Assembly: GCA_036250225.1 (NCBI GenBank)
Contig: JAPZLL010000028.1
Coordinates: 248,001-312,000 of the forward strand
Length of the DNA: 64,000 nucleotides
Direction of reading: 5' to 3'
Source of the DNA: Cercophora sp. LCS_1
Lineage: Eukaryota > Ascomycota > Sordariomycetes > Sordariales > Lasiosphaeriaceae
The notes beneath the pieces were generated by a model. The model saw nothing but the letters and a program-made list of their open reading frames with translations. It was not told the origin of the DNA and did no database searches. Of the stretch, positions 20,096 through 32,160 are shown one piece after another. A program made the translations under genes and the position numbers. Each line of letters starts with the position of its first letter. Position 1 is the stretch's first letter.

Positions 20096-22326
20096 GGCGT
20101 TTCTGTATAGAGATTTGTGTGTGTGTATCAATGGGAGGAGGAAATCTGAAGGTAGACGGCGATTACAAAGCTACCTAACCTTCATCTTTGGGGTTTTTGT
20201 GTCTCCAGCTTTAGCTTGCGGCTTTATGATTGGATGTCTTGATTGTGCTATGGACTAACTCAAGTACTAGGCTGGGGCTAGACGCTTGGGCACGGCGTTG
20301 CGCGTATCGTGGTGGTTGTGGTTTTTCTGGTTGCCGACGTGGTTTTTGCCTTGTGTGCGCTGCCCGGCTGGGCATACTTTTACGAATTTTAAATTTTTAC
20401 CCCAATTCATGCTCCTAAAAGAGTAATTTCTTGCCTCCCATCGACTGCCTTCACTTGGACCTGTGAGGCATGACCTATCAGTTCTATTGCTCCCAGGCAA
20501 GGCTCACGACAGGCCACGGAGGTTCATTTGACCTCCAACTCCCCTCATCGCTGTCAGTACGAACAGCAAGTGTCAGATCACATCCCTGCCGCACACTTGC
20601 CTCAGACAAATGTGGGATGTAGCACGACTTCAACACCGTCAAATCTCTTCACCTTTCCGTTTGGTATCAGTATCCGGTTCTGTAATATACAACCGACGTG
20701 ATGTTGAGTCCACGTAACGGGCATTGTGTGCCTCCATCCCCAGGCTCACCGCAGTTCAACATCGCTTGGGTATTTCAAGTCTACGTGCACCGGATTACAC
20801 GTTATACAAGTGGATATTTCTACATGGACAACTGCCCTATTCTAAGCCTCTAACGGTTTCTAACGCTTGCATAGTTCGCCCGCCAGAAGTCGCTTGATCG
20901 ATAATAAACAAAAAATGCGTCTTCCGTTCAGGGGCTCAGGGGCTCAGTTGCCCGAGCAACGAGATTCGCTGGCAAGGCACTGCTCGTCCAGTCGCCATGT
21001 GCCCCAAATAGTGCCGTGCGTGTTCCAGATGTAAAGACCCAGATGTTTGCAATGAGACGAAAAGGTGCGCCATTCAAAAATGGTCGTCGTTTGAGAAACT
21101 TGCTCACAGCGGGGCCCATCAGGCGCTGGTTTTCGGATGGCATCCAAAGTTGCCCACCACGCCGGTCAGCGACTGAAACGCCCCATCGGCGAAGACTCTC
21201 CATGGCCTCCCCTCCATCTCTCTGAGAAACTAACGCCCAAATTGGTGAGCGTCTCCATCTGAAAACCTTTTCGCCGATCGGGGAATCCCGCACGATGTTG
21301 AGACCTCCGAACCTGTGAACCGCGTTCTGTCCGAATGAAGAGAACGGTCAAGAAATCCCTCACAATATCGCGCAGGTTATAATAGAGATCTTTCAGGTTG
21401 TTTGGCGTGAGGGTGATTAGAAAAAAAAAAAGAAAACCCACTTCTCTGTCTACCTACCTTTCCAACCGTCCAAGCCATTGACGTCAGCAACGCACCCTCG
21501 TGGATCGCCACGGTTCTGGTCGCCATCCTCAATCTCCCAGACGGCCCGGAGAGGAGACTCCGGGTTCGGAGCAAGCTGCCGCCAAACAGCGGAGACGCGG
21601 ACCCTGCGACCTTAACGCGTTCACACAACCGGGGCAAGCCCTCCGGGTTCCGGTATCTCGCTTGCCCCGAGCACCGGGCACCAGGGCCAGATCAAGCTGG
21701 CCCTACGAGTGAAAGCTCAGAGGCGTTCCGTGTATGCCCCGGGTCCATTGGACTTTCCGGCCTCTCGGGCCTTGACGAAATTGACGAAGCGCAATCGCTT
21801 TTAGCTCTCACAGGCGCCCTTGCTGTCATCGCAGGTTTGCCTGACTTGACCCCCAACCGCTCTTGTCGGCCACCGCCAACGCCGGGACCGTCTCTGCACC
21901 TCGCGTGCTTAGAGATTGTGGAGAAGGGCACTAAATACTCTTCCACGCATACAGGAAAGTTGCGGGTCGGGAGATATGGACTGCATGGGGATATGCTGCT
22001 CAACCCAGACGGGGCACATCGTGTAACTACAGTCATACGACCATCCGCAACCGGGAATTTGGAAAACCAACATATGCATGCAGTCATGACAGTGCAGCTC
22101 GATAATGAGCAACCGCCCAATAGGCGAGTTTGCCCTGTTGTGTTGGTACCAACCGATCCCGAATGAGCCCAGTGAGCAGGAAATGACGAGAGCTTTCACC
22201 AGATGCAACGAAATTCCTGTCTGTGTCAAGGCCTCATAATATTGTAAATTGCAAAACTCCACCCAGAGATCCGAAGGTATCTGAGAGAGCTACAGACAAG
22301 ATCATGATGGCATGTACATCGAACTG
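20096..22326. other. Gene-poor 2.2 kb
   Basis: No frame carries a known domain. The minus frame at 20928–21293 (containing FLKRRPFLNGAPFRLIANIW) has a protein-like look but no start, partner exon or family that I can identify. A (GT)n run near 20115 belongs to the promoter of the preceding gene. Confidence 0.45.
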
Positions 22327-24511
22327 TTAATAGTCACCGCCTCCCTTGACACCATTTGCCCCGTTGATACCGTTTACGCCATTAACACCATTTGAGGTGT
22401 CCATAATCTTGTTTCCATGGCTGTCGTAACCGCCATAACCAGGCTCCCTGCCAAAGGCGAGCCAGAATAGCGTCGCATACACCCAGCACGCCAAGCTGAG
22501 AGGGCCAAAGATGGTCATCGGCAGGAAGGAAAGCCAGAACACATCCGAAACCGCTGCAGGTATGTTAATCGAGGAACATCTCCAGCAAAGGGACCAGACT
22601 CACTCCAGAACCACCTGCGACGCATGATGGTGTTCCACATCTCCACCGTCATGACTTGCTCGGCTCCAGGAAACTTCCAGGGGCCCTTGACGCGGAATCT
22701 GGCGTTGAGATTCGAGCCAAATGCCCACACGATGGGTAATCTCCACGAATGCTTATTGCCGCGGAGAGCGCGGCCAATCACCTCCCAGAAACCGAGAACA
22801 GAGCCCATGTCCAGGCCTAGCTGGTACACGTAGCTCTCATGGTCGATGCCGTAGAGAATACGGCTGTTTCTCGGATGCCAAAGACGGAAGTGCGACTCGT
22901 CCTTGGGGTGGAGGGGCTTGGGGAGTTGGTTCGGAGCAAGCAGGTTGAGTACCCAAAGCTGGGCCTGCATCTCGGCCAAGGGCGGGATGGCCCCGAGATT
23001 GGGGCGGAGGAAACCAATGAACCCAACTGTGGGATCGTCGCGATGCCAGATGCCTCGGACATTGGCTTCGTCCGCGGTGGGGTACGGCTTGCCTTCGCCG
23101 GACTCATTTTGCTTGGTAAGGAAGGGGAACTCCTGCCGGTAGCCAGTGCAGTAAACAACCATGTCAACCTTGATGTCCTCACTCTTGAGCCGCTCGTACT
23201 CCGGACGGTTGGACTTCTTAAACACAAGGGTACCCGACGATGTGACACGCTCCGGCCACGGGCAGAGGTCAATCTGGCGGTCTCCTGTATCGGGAATGGG
23301 CTGTTGGATCAACGCAGAGCGAATGCGCTCGACAATACCGCGGTTGAGGGTCTTTCGATAGGGCTTGCTAACGTACGACGACGCCTTGTTGGACTTTGTG
23401 AAGAACACTGTTTGCACGCCTGTCAGCAACGATGCCTCAAGTAGCGAGAATGGGAGCAACCTACTTCGGCTGACGTGATCAAGTTCCGGGTCAGGCTCGC
23501 CAACAAGCTGGTCATAGCCGCCGGGAGTACCCGTGGTAAGCCACAGGATGAAGCGCACGTATCTGTTGTAGAAGACCCACAAGAGGAAAGAGTCGCGAAG
23601 AATGGGATGAACGTAAGCAGTGTCGAACAAGCTTGCACGGGCATTGTCGAGCGGGATGGTGGGCCCCTTGGGCGCCTTGAACCCGAGAATGGGGAGGATT
23701 GCCGGATTGAGATTGCTCTGCAGTCAAGATCCATGAGCCAGGATTCCACCCGCAAATCTGACATGCGCAAGACATACCTTTGGGGCAAGGTGAAAGCCGT
23801 AGCGATGGGCCTGCAGCACTCGCTTGGTAGGAGACGTCACGGCAAGGAACGAGATGTCGGCCGATGTCTCTCCACCGCCCATGACCATGACTGTCTTGTC
23901 CTGCCCGAACTGCGAGCGCGTCTTGAACTCGGACGAGTGGATGCGGGTGGGGATATGCTCAATGCCCGGAACCTCGGGGATGTTGGGCGTAACGTGGAGT
24001 CCAGCGCAGACGGCAACAGCGTCGCACTCCCAGTCACACTCCTCCCCAGTGCCGGCCTCGACGTAGGTGACGACGTGGCGAGACCCCTTAAGGGTTGGGG
24101 TACGGGTGACAGACTTGACGCGGGTGTTCAGGTTGACGTGAGGCCACAGCTCAAACTTGTCACAGTACTCGTTAAGGTACTGGAGGTACCGCTTGGCAGA
24201 AAGGAAGTCGGGCTCCGAGTCACCAGCGCGGAAGTCGGAGAAGCATGTAAGCTGCTTGGACGAGACGAGCTGTCAAAAATGTCAGACCTGTACAACTGAG
24301 TGCATGCCACGCACGCGGGCGGAAGGTAGGATCAACAAACCTCGCCATCCTCGTACATGCGTGCGTAAAAGGTGCCCCCAACGCCATCTTCGCTCTCAAA
24401 CACTTTGGCCTCGACAGGCTCGGTACCCAGGGCTAGGTGGGAGTTGAGAAGGTACTTGAGCGTGATGAGCCCAGATGGGCCGGCGCCGATGATAGCAACC
24501 TTCATACCCAT
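22327..24511 (-). CDS. Flavin-containing monooxygenase with C-terminal membrane anchor, 648 aa
   Basis: Five exons on the minus strand: 24511–24341, 24269–23778, 23717–23465, 23407–22604 and 22553–22327; all junctions are GT–AG and in phase. The FAD motif GAGPSG is at residues 9–14 and the NADPH motif GGGETSAD at 188–195. A family fingerprint near PGIEHIPTRIHSSEF lies between them. Such enzymes insert oxygen at N, S or (in Baeyer–Villiger types) C atoms. The last exon encodes a hydrophobic helix (from SDVFWLSFLPMTIFGPL to FWLAFG) and a tail of NGVNG-type repeats, so it is probably membrane-anchored at the ER. The third intron (23464–23408) is 57 nt with no in-frame stop, so its retention would add 19 residues. 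The substrate is unknown. Confidence 0.88.
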
Positions 24512-26929
24512 GGTGGCGGTGCTGCTCGTTATTACTGAAGATAAGATCGAGAAGAGATCAAGTGCAAAGAAGATGGAAGGAACGGAGAGGCCCTCGACTC
24601 GTATAAACAGGGACAGATGGGCAAGCCACCTTGCAGGTGATGACGAGAATAAGAGAAGAGCACGAGTCAGAAAGCAAGAGCGGTCTGGGGATTTTATGTT
24701 AAAAAGTCTGGAGAATGAGGGGTTGAGCAGCCAAAGTTTGCAACGCCGTTGGATTTCAAGCCCCTCCACCCGAAATTGGCATCGTGAGCACCAGATGGGA
24801 GGAAGGTACGATAGACAAGGTCCTCATGTGGCGCCCCCAGACTCTCGACCGCGCTCCTGCCCTCAACGCTGTCAGCTTATCCTCGGCAGAGGCCCGGAGA
24901 CTTGCCGGCTCCGTCATCACGAGCAGAAGCTTATCCAACCCTCCATCGATCAGATGGTCGTCCAATCCTCTGTGAAGATGTGCGTCCGGCCTAGAGCCGC
25001 GAGCAGGACTCGAGGGCCCTTTCAGCTGCGGCACAGTCAGAAAACGTAGCAAAACAGTGTGGCCCAAGTCTGGCTCGGCAAACCAACAGGTCTTGAACGC
25101 TCCTTCCCATAATCCTATCACGACACAATATCCGGCGCTTTCATCACACCGAGGCGTTTAGCTTCACCACGGCCGCGCGCGCTCAACGCCGGGCACCGCA
25201 TTCAAAGTGCACCCGACGCGGGCGGGACGCACCAATAAAAACCCATTTTTTGCTGTGTTTGCTCCTTCCGCAAAGATGAAAGAGAGGACGCGGAAGGATG
25301 AAACTGCAAGCCCCCAAAAGAGATACTGCAATCGCTTGGGGCGGCCGCTGCTGGCAGAAGACGGGAAAGGCTTGTCACGGATCAGGATAACAGTATTCTT
25401 GGAAGCTAGGGTGCCCATACTCAATCTGGGGATGTGGCACAGCCAACGGCAGCAACGCCGCAATCCTTCTGCCCTACCGCCCATATTTCGTCAACACCAT
25501 CTTCCGGCGCAACCCGCCCCGGACATGCACGTGGACCCCACTTGCCCGGTTCCGCTCGCTTTCCAAGTTCGGCGGCGCCTGCTTTGCCCATGTAAGCCGA
25601 GGGTTGAAAAGGGAGCGCCGTATGCGGGGGACGCGCAACACCATGCGCGGGACAACTGATTGCGAGATGCTGGATTGCCGTGGCGGCAACAGCACCAGCT
25701 TCAAGACTCGGCACAAAGCCGGCACACCACAGTGTTAAATGTAAACAACGGAAGGAGCCACCGCAAGAAATGCTCGATGTCCACGTCGACGCTAGGCAAA
25801 CCTTATCGCAAACGGGCACCCAGAAGGCGGGCCAATCAGGCGAGGGAAGGACGGCAGCCACAGTCCCCGCGACAAACAAATCGCGGCTCCTGACTGCAGG
25901 CAGGATCGCCGTGCAATGCGCCCCGCGCCGATTTATTGGAGACACGATCGCCCTGAGCGCCGCCGGATCTACAGATGCAGATGAGGGCTCCGATGAGCGC
26001 CTTGACCGGTCTTCCGGAACGCGCATCACGCCTCCCACTATAGCCTGCGGTGCGACCCGGCGTGTGATCTTGGTCCACGCTCGGCATGGTGATTCCAGTT
26101 CCTTCCTTCCCCTTTGTTCGCTCATGTGCCGACTGCCTCGAACGTGGGATAATAAGGGGCAAAAGCAAGTGACATCCGGTTGGCCAGACCAGATGAACTC
26201 CGCCCCATCGCCACACGTTGCGGCTGGAGAAAAGCCAATGCGAGGACTTCGACGATATTCCATCCGCACTTGGTGTGGTTTACAGTGTGTGACGGCCTCG
26301 TTCCTCAGATCCAGCAGACCGCCGACATGATGAGGCGTCAGGCTCGGTGACTACCACTGACAGCTTTCAGATGTTGTCTCAGCGCCATTTTCTGTCTTGT
26401 CACCCGTATTCTGACATGCTCCCTCCATCTTCGGACTTCTTTGCCATTCTTGACGACGACAAACGGCCGAGTCTGGGCTAACTCGCAGCGTCCTCCTCTT
26501 TCTCCGCCTTGTGCTACCCATGAACAGACGGAATGAGTTTAGCGGGTTTTTCTCGTTCTCCCTTACGGCCGCTCCTTCTCCGCGGCAGGCAGGCAGACGG
26601 TCTCTTAATTATGAAATCGTTCGAATAAGCTGCTTGAACGCCAGTATTAATCTGGGAGGCCGAGACTGGGCGAAATGCTTGATCAGATCACTCACCCTCA
26701 GAGTCTGGACCCCGGCGAGGAGCGAACTGAAATGTTAGCCTCCGTCGCGATGAGACTCAGTGGTCGAGACCAGTCAACACTTCAGGCAGCAGCATATACG
26801 CTCGTCATCACCAACAGCTAAACATGACGCCTTTAGTCCAACCCAACCCGTCAAGATTCCAAATCATTGCCGTCAATAGACCACCCCATCAACAGCCCCA
26901 TCGAGACCGACTCCTTGGCCCACCACATC
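24512..26929. other. Intergenic 2.4 kb, no supported gene
   Basis: Long frames on both strands at 25421–26330 overlap each other, lack domains and use the codons of GC-rich noncoding DNA. The first few hundred bases hold the FMO promoter. Confidence 0.45.
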
Positions 26930-27935
26930 CTAGCCCTCAGAAGGGCCAGTCTCGCGGTTGGCGACAAACACACAGTCCAGACTCGCATCCTCAACAATCT
27001 CCACGCCCTCCAGCCCATGACACCCCAGCACCTCACCAACATCGACCTTGGCAGTCCCAGGCGCAAAAACAGCCCCTCGCCCCACCAAAGACGTCCTGCC
27101 CGTAAACGTCTCCATCTTCCAGTCCGTCTGCAGTCCGTTCTTCGTAATCTTAGCCAACCTGACGGCCCACACAAAATCCGCCACGTGCTCCATCTCCAAT
27201 GTCGCTGTCCGTCCCCTCCCGACCTGGACCTCGGGCCCTATTTCCACGAGGGATGAAACTTCCCTACGGCGGTACCGTTAGTTCCAAAATATGAGATGGA
27301 AGCCGTCATGAAAAGCCACGTGAAACACCAGACCAGTGACACTGGATGGAAGCAACCGGGGAGGAAAGGGAGAAAGAGACGCAAACCTACACCCCAACAC
27401 CCCCAACCAAGTCTCCTCTAACCCTCCTACTCTCACTGCTCCTCCCACCCCCTTTAGCGACCGCAATTCCAGTGACCATAAACAAACTCCAACTCCCCAA
27501 CCTCTTGACCCGTTCGATATGTCCCTTGACCTCCTCGCCTTCCAACGACCTCGCCACGTACGCCCTCGTCGGATTCACCATCCACGTCTCCAGGCACCCA
27601 AACTCGGAATACCGCCTCACTTTTCTCGAAAAAAGCCCACCAAGCGTGACGCTCCCGTCCAACCCCGTGCCCGAGGGGACGCCTACCTTCCCCAACAGCG
27701 CCACTTCCCTGGTATTACTCTCGTCCCAAGTGAAATTAGTAAGCCGCCTCGGCCCGATGACTTCCATCCCGGGCGGAAACGGTTCGAATCCATCGGTGTT
27801 GATCACCTGATCGAGCCGTCGGAGGTCAGGAACGAGGTGGCCGAGCGAGAGGGGGCCGTTTGGTCGCCCGGCGCGCATGGTGGGTGGGTCCGGGGGCGGA
27901 AAGTGTTGGCGGAGTGTGAACCAGCATTTCTGCAT
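26930..27935 (-). CDS. Gasdermin-like protein (fungal RCD-1/HET-Q1 type), 292 aa
   Basis: Exons 27935–27391 and 27263–26930 join in phase across a 127-nt intron (GTAGGT donor, GTAG acceptor). I assign it by motif: residues ~91–162 run DGSVTLGG…LETWMVNP…SLEGEEVKGHI…LFMVTGIAVAKG, matching the order in animal gasdermin N-terminal domains (GSV…, V.P…, VYVVTEVLQT). ADFVWAVRLAKI at 210–221 matches the later STLAFRVAQL strand. Length and short C-terminal tail fit fungal gasdermins, which lack the large animal autoinhibitory domain and are activated by removal of a small C-terminal piece, then permeabilise the plasma membrane in cell death. The neighbouring S8 protease gene fits this. There is no signal peptide. 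Alternative: an unrelated β-rich fungal family. The start codon context (acgaaATG) is good. Confidence 0.68.
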
Positions 27936-28688
27936 TTCGTTTCCTTTCTTCTTTTTGTCCGTTTTGCCGAGAGATATTCACCGAGTGGCGTTTATCGAGA
28001 GGGGGTTGTAGGAAACATGGGAGTGTTTGTGTAACGATGACCGAGTTTTTGGGTTGGAAAAAGTGTAGAAATCATGCGTGTGACGAATGTGCTGATCGGG
28101 TGGGGGATGAATGTGCTGGAAGATGCTGATTTGGCGATGATGATGCGTAGATGTGATGCAATGCGGGTTGGGAAGAAAGCGAAGGAAAAAAAAAGACGTG
28201 GCTTCGTCCGGGAGTTTCGACGAGTCTTGGACGAGCGTGGCGGTGTTTGCTTGCTGCGCGAGCGCTGCGCAAGGCGGTCGTCAAATGGGCCGCTGCCTGG
28301 TGGGCCGGCAGCTGGGTCGTGGATCGTCACGGGAATCTGAGGTATGGGGCGCGGTATGTGTTGCTCGGGTTGGTTTATCTGGTGGCCTTTGAACTGCCGG
28401 CCAACTAATCTTCCAACCGAGACCCTGATATCAGAAATAAACGCCTCAAAGTCGTTTTGATACGCCTCCCTGTGAGGTAGACATACGTCTTGCGGACTCG
28501 GCGACTCGTCATTTTGTCGGACTGGCTACCTCATGCCAGTCGCTGTCGGTCGGGCGCGGGGGGTGGTTGCGTGAAAAAAAATGGGGGCTGTGCATTGCAG
28601 GCTGCACGGGCAATTCCGTGCAACTCGAGATGTATGGATTTTTGAACATTGCTGTCTGCGAAGATCCCATTCGTGGCCTCGATACTCG
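27936..28688. other. Spacer between gasdermin-like and protease genes
   Basis: About 750 bp between two genes on the same strand. It must hold the 3' end of the protease gene and the promoter of the gasdermin-like gene. No ORF is supported. Confidence 0.5.
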
Positions 28689-31419
28689 CTATCCAGAGGC
28701 CCAGTCTAACAGTGTGTCCCGGATCTTCCTTCTCTGTGCCTCCCGGTCGCCGTTGTCTGGAAGGTTCCTCATGAGATGCCACGGGATGATGCAGTCATAC
28801 TCGCCATCTCTCCAATCCTCCGACAGCTTGGTAAATATGTTCTGCATCTCGTCGTAGCCCTGAATATCAAGCCTTTCACCACATCCTCCCCCAGTTCTGC
28901 AGATGGGTTGGCGTGAGAAGTCGAGTAGACTCCCTGCAACCCCGGCAGCAATCGCGGCTGCGATCGAGGTGCCCCTGAGTATAACCTCCTCGCCATCTAA
29001 CTGCACGCCGTCGCCCAGGATAGCGAAGTTGGCGGCTCGCCGGCGGGGCGGCGGATTGAGCTCCCTAGAATTCTTGTTTGCCGGGTCGGTGGCAAAGATG
29101 CACATGACACTGATCAGGTTTGCAGGGAAGGCAACCTTGTCGTGTCCTGCACAGTTTCCAGCCCCGGCAAATACAAGAATTCCGTCGCCGGTGGCCCCCA
29201 GGACCTGCCTTTTAATGCCATCATCGGAACTAGAGAACCCCAAAGCCATGACGATGATGTCGACTTCGTTTTCCCGCGCCCATCCAACTGCCTGTCATGT
29301 CGCACTACGGTTAGTTTTTCAAGAGACAGGTTGGAGGATCGTTTACGTACCCCAGCGACCCTTGCGGGAGTGGACTCGTCCGCCTCTTGCCTCTCGAAAA
29401 CCCGGGCGACGTAGATCACCGGATTTTCAAAAACCTTGTATAGTAGCCTGACTGTGTTGGTGCCATGACCCGGTCCATCTTGTGGGTGTTGGTCCTGGCC
29501 GTCGACAAAGTCTCTGTACGAGCCCTCATCTCTGCACCACAGATCCGGTACAATACCAGTATCGAGGACTGCAATCTTGACCCGATTATTCTCATATTTG
29601 GGGTCACGCTCTCGGGCTGTCGGCCTGAGAAGCACGTTTAGCTGATCCATTTTATCGAACCAGTTTTCCGAGTCATGGAGACCAGTTTTGTTCCGTGAAG
29701 TATTGTTCCCTTGGTGCTTCGGTTCCCGGACTATGCCATGTTTGGTGTAGCCAGAGTGCAGCTTGCCTGTCTTCGTGCTTCCGGGTTGTGGTGACATGAT
29801 TATAGGGTCAACGTCGTCTCGGTCGTCGTAGAAGTGCAGGACAGACTCCAGAGGCCTAACAACTTTTTCGTAAATATTTTCCCTCACGAAGTTGGGGTTT
29901 CCCCTGTCCTTAGGCATCGCTTTAAACGCCTGATCGTCAAGACATTTCCCAATGGCATCCCGAATAGGTCTAAAAAGCTTGTCGTCGCGCTTGACTCGCT
30001 CCTCATACAGTCTTCTAGCAATCAGAAGGTCCCCAGAAGGCGACGGTTGTCCTCTCTTTAGGAATTGAGGGTACTTGCTCCTGAAGCTATCAATCCCTTG
30101 CCCCAGAACGATTTCCAAGAGCATGATGCCCAGCTCGCGAATCTTGGGGAAGGCGTGTGACAACACAATCATATCGCTGACGCTGCCATTCTTCAGTGTA
30201 GGACAGGCGGTTCGCGCTGATACCAAAGGTTGGTTGAGGAAAATGCCAACTGTGGACTCGCCGTTCCGTTGCCGATGTTCGAAGAGGAACTCAACGCTAT
30301 CCTTGGTCCATTGATCGTTCATGAGTTGGGATTCGTAAAATTGCCAGACGCCTTTGGCGATAAGGTAAAGGAGTATGTTTTTCATCTTCAGGTGTTCCAG
30401 TTTTGACTGGAGGAGGTCCCCGCTTTCCAGTATCTCTCGAAGCGGGATGCTCTTCGAATCGTCCGCAGTCCACATCCATAACTTATCGCTTCCACCACCT
30501 TGAGCGGTTGGGGGAGCGTAAAGTCGCTTTTTCGATACTGTGAGAAACAGTTGTTCTCGCCCCAGACGACTAATAGTGCCACAGAACTCATGGTAATCGA
30601 TTTGGCCTTCGCCAGAAAACTCGTCCAGATTACCCCGTGTTTTGCTACATGAATGTAAGACGCCGGAGAGGTACGGTGGGTAGGAGACACTCACACATCA
30701 AGTGGAACCTGAATGACTGTGTTCTGCCACTGGCAACTCAGCCCTTCGCCCTGCTGGTGGGGATGATCCGGGAACAGCACGTCAAAGGCCGAGCCAGACT
30801 TCGGATGCTTCCGATATCCACTCAGACTGACTTTAGGAACAATGTCGACCTCAATGTCTTCGTCCTGACAGCGGCCGTACCGAGACAGAACATCGCACAA
30901 CGCGTTCGCATGCGCCGCGAAATCATCTTCGTCCGACCTGGATACCAGCGGCTCCACCACACCAGACTCGGCAGCCGCAGCAATGTCGCCCGTTAATCGA
31001 TCAAGTCTCCTGCCAAAGGCCCTTCGTTTGCTCTCCCTCTCATTCGTACCCGCCGCTATCCTCGTGTCCGACAACAGGTACTGGAGAGAAGTCGTGGTTT
31101 CCTTCAGCGAGGCCCTCGTGAGCCTGAACAGCTTCGCGAACCGTTCCTCGAGAGAGCTTCCCGCGTAAACCTTTCTCTTGGGATCGCACTCACAAATCGC
31201 CTGAAGTAAGGAAAGAACACCGATAATGGTTGTTTCATCGATATGACCCGCATCGTCGTGGAGCCATAATTCGAATTCTGCCAAGCTTGGGTCGAGGCAA
31301 CCGTCAAACCATATCTTCGCTGGTCCTTCAGCCAGTTTGAAGCTTGCAGCGACCCTGCGTAGCCTCTGAACGGCCTGAAGAGCAAGACTTCTGGCTTCAG
31401 GAATTCGTACAGGGGCCAT
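28689..31419 (-). CDS. DUF7580 – subtilisin-like serine protease (S8), 873 aa
   Basis: Exons 31419–30695, 30644–29351 and 29291–28689 (introns 50 and 59 nt). The start at 31419 has a strong context (CAACCATGG). The N-terminal ~480 residues are helical and end in the DUF7580 pattern: SIPLREILE, LLYLIAKGVWQFYESQLM, IFLNQPLV and FPKIRELGIMLLEIVLG. The S8 domain follows at ~595–820 with a complete triad: D603 (IAVLDTGI), H635 (GPGHGTN) and S782 (RGTSIAAA), and oxyanion N719 (GAGNC). There is no signal peptide, so it acts in the cytosol. In Podospora the subtilase HET-Q2 activates the gasdermin HET-Q1; DUF7580–S8 modules also occur with fungal NLRs. The neighbour at 26930–27935 is the obvious candidate substrate (inference). 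Confidence 0.88.
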
Positions 31420-32160
31420 GGTTGGAAGAGAGATTCGTTTTCTTTTCCTTTTTTTTTTGGGGGGGGGGGGGGGGTGGGGGGGCCGTTGGATGCTTTCCGT
31501 GGGCATTCTTCGCAAGTTATGACCCGCTGGAGATGTGGTCGGGTCCAACTCGAGCGCGTTGCCGGCGCTTGATTCACAGGGCCTGATAGGCGGGCGGTTG
31601 GGGCCTGGGTTGCCTCCCGTGCCGCTTGTCTCACGTGCCGCGGGGTGAGAATTTCCAGGGTCTCGCCCATGGTGGCCATGACTTCGCCACGATAGAGTCG
31701 CCAATCAGAAGGCTTTACGAGCGGATTGCGGTATTCTTCAACTCTCCCTGCAAAAGATTAGCAGCCCTGAGAAGGTAAATGTAAAGTTTAAGTTGTTCGT
31801 CGTCTCTGTGGCGCTTGGCCTGTTCGGCAGGGCGGCACGCGACGACAGCAGGTCCACTTGCGTACAGAATATTCCGTAGGAACTCATCGCCAGCAATCGA
31901 CACTCAAAAACAGCACTCATAAATACGGGTGCGCTTTAAACGACCTAACTGTCAGTATTCCAGATGTTGTCACCAATTTCGCTTGTCTCATATTGTATCT
32001 TCGGCTTTCCCAGTTGAGTCTCACGAAGGCGACAAAAAGAAAGCGCCTTGCAAGCGATACCCCGCCCTTGGCCCGACTTTTTTTGGCAACAACTTTTGGC
32101 CAAGCGTTGCCCGACCTGGTCAGGCCTGCCAACCCAACTCATGGGTCAACATCCGTTCCC
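31420..32160. promoter_or_regulatory. Divergent promoter region between protease and NLR genes
   Basis: These 741 bp separate the two start codons (31419 on -, 32161 on +). The frame of the NLR stays open upstream to ~31858 but without an ATG. The protease 5' side carries a homopolymer tract (31449–31482). A shared regulatory region would co-express the pair; no defined binding site was recognised. Confidence 0.5.
31449..31482. repeat. T10–G16–T–G7 homopolymer tract
   Basis: Ten T, sixteen G, one T and seven G in a row, 30 bp upstream of the protease start; the transcript of that gene would carry the C/A complement in its 5' leader. G-runs of this kind can form quadruplexes on the + strand. 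Length may be unreliable in assemblies. Confidence 0.85.

Noticed and set aside
25421..26330. Overlapping long frames on both strands (282 and 216 codons)
   Set aside because: They overlap antisense, have no domain, no good start context and composition like noncoding GC-rich DNA.
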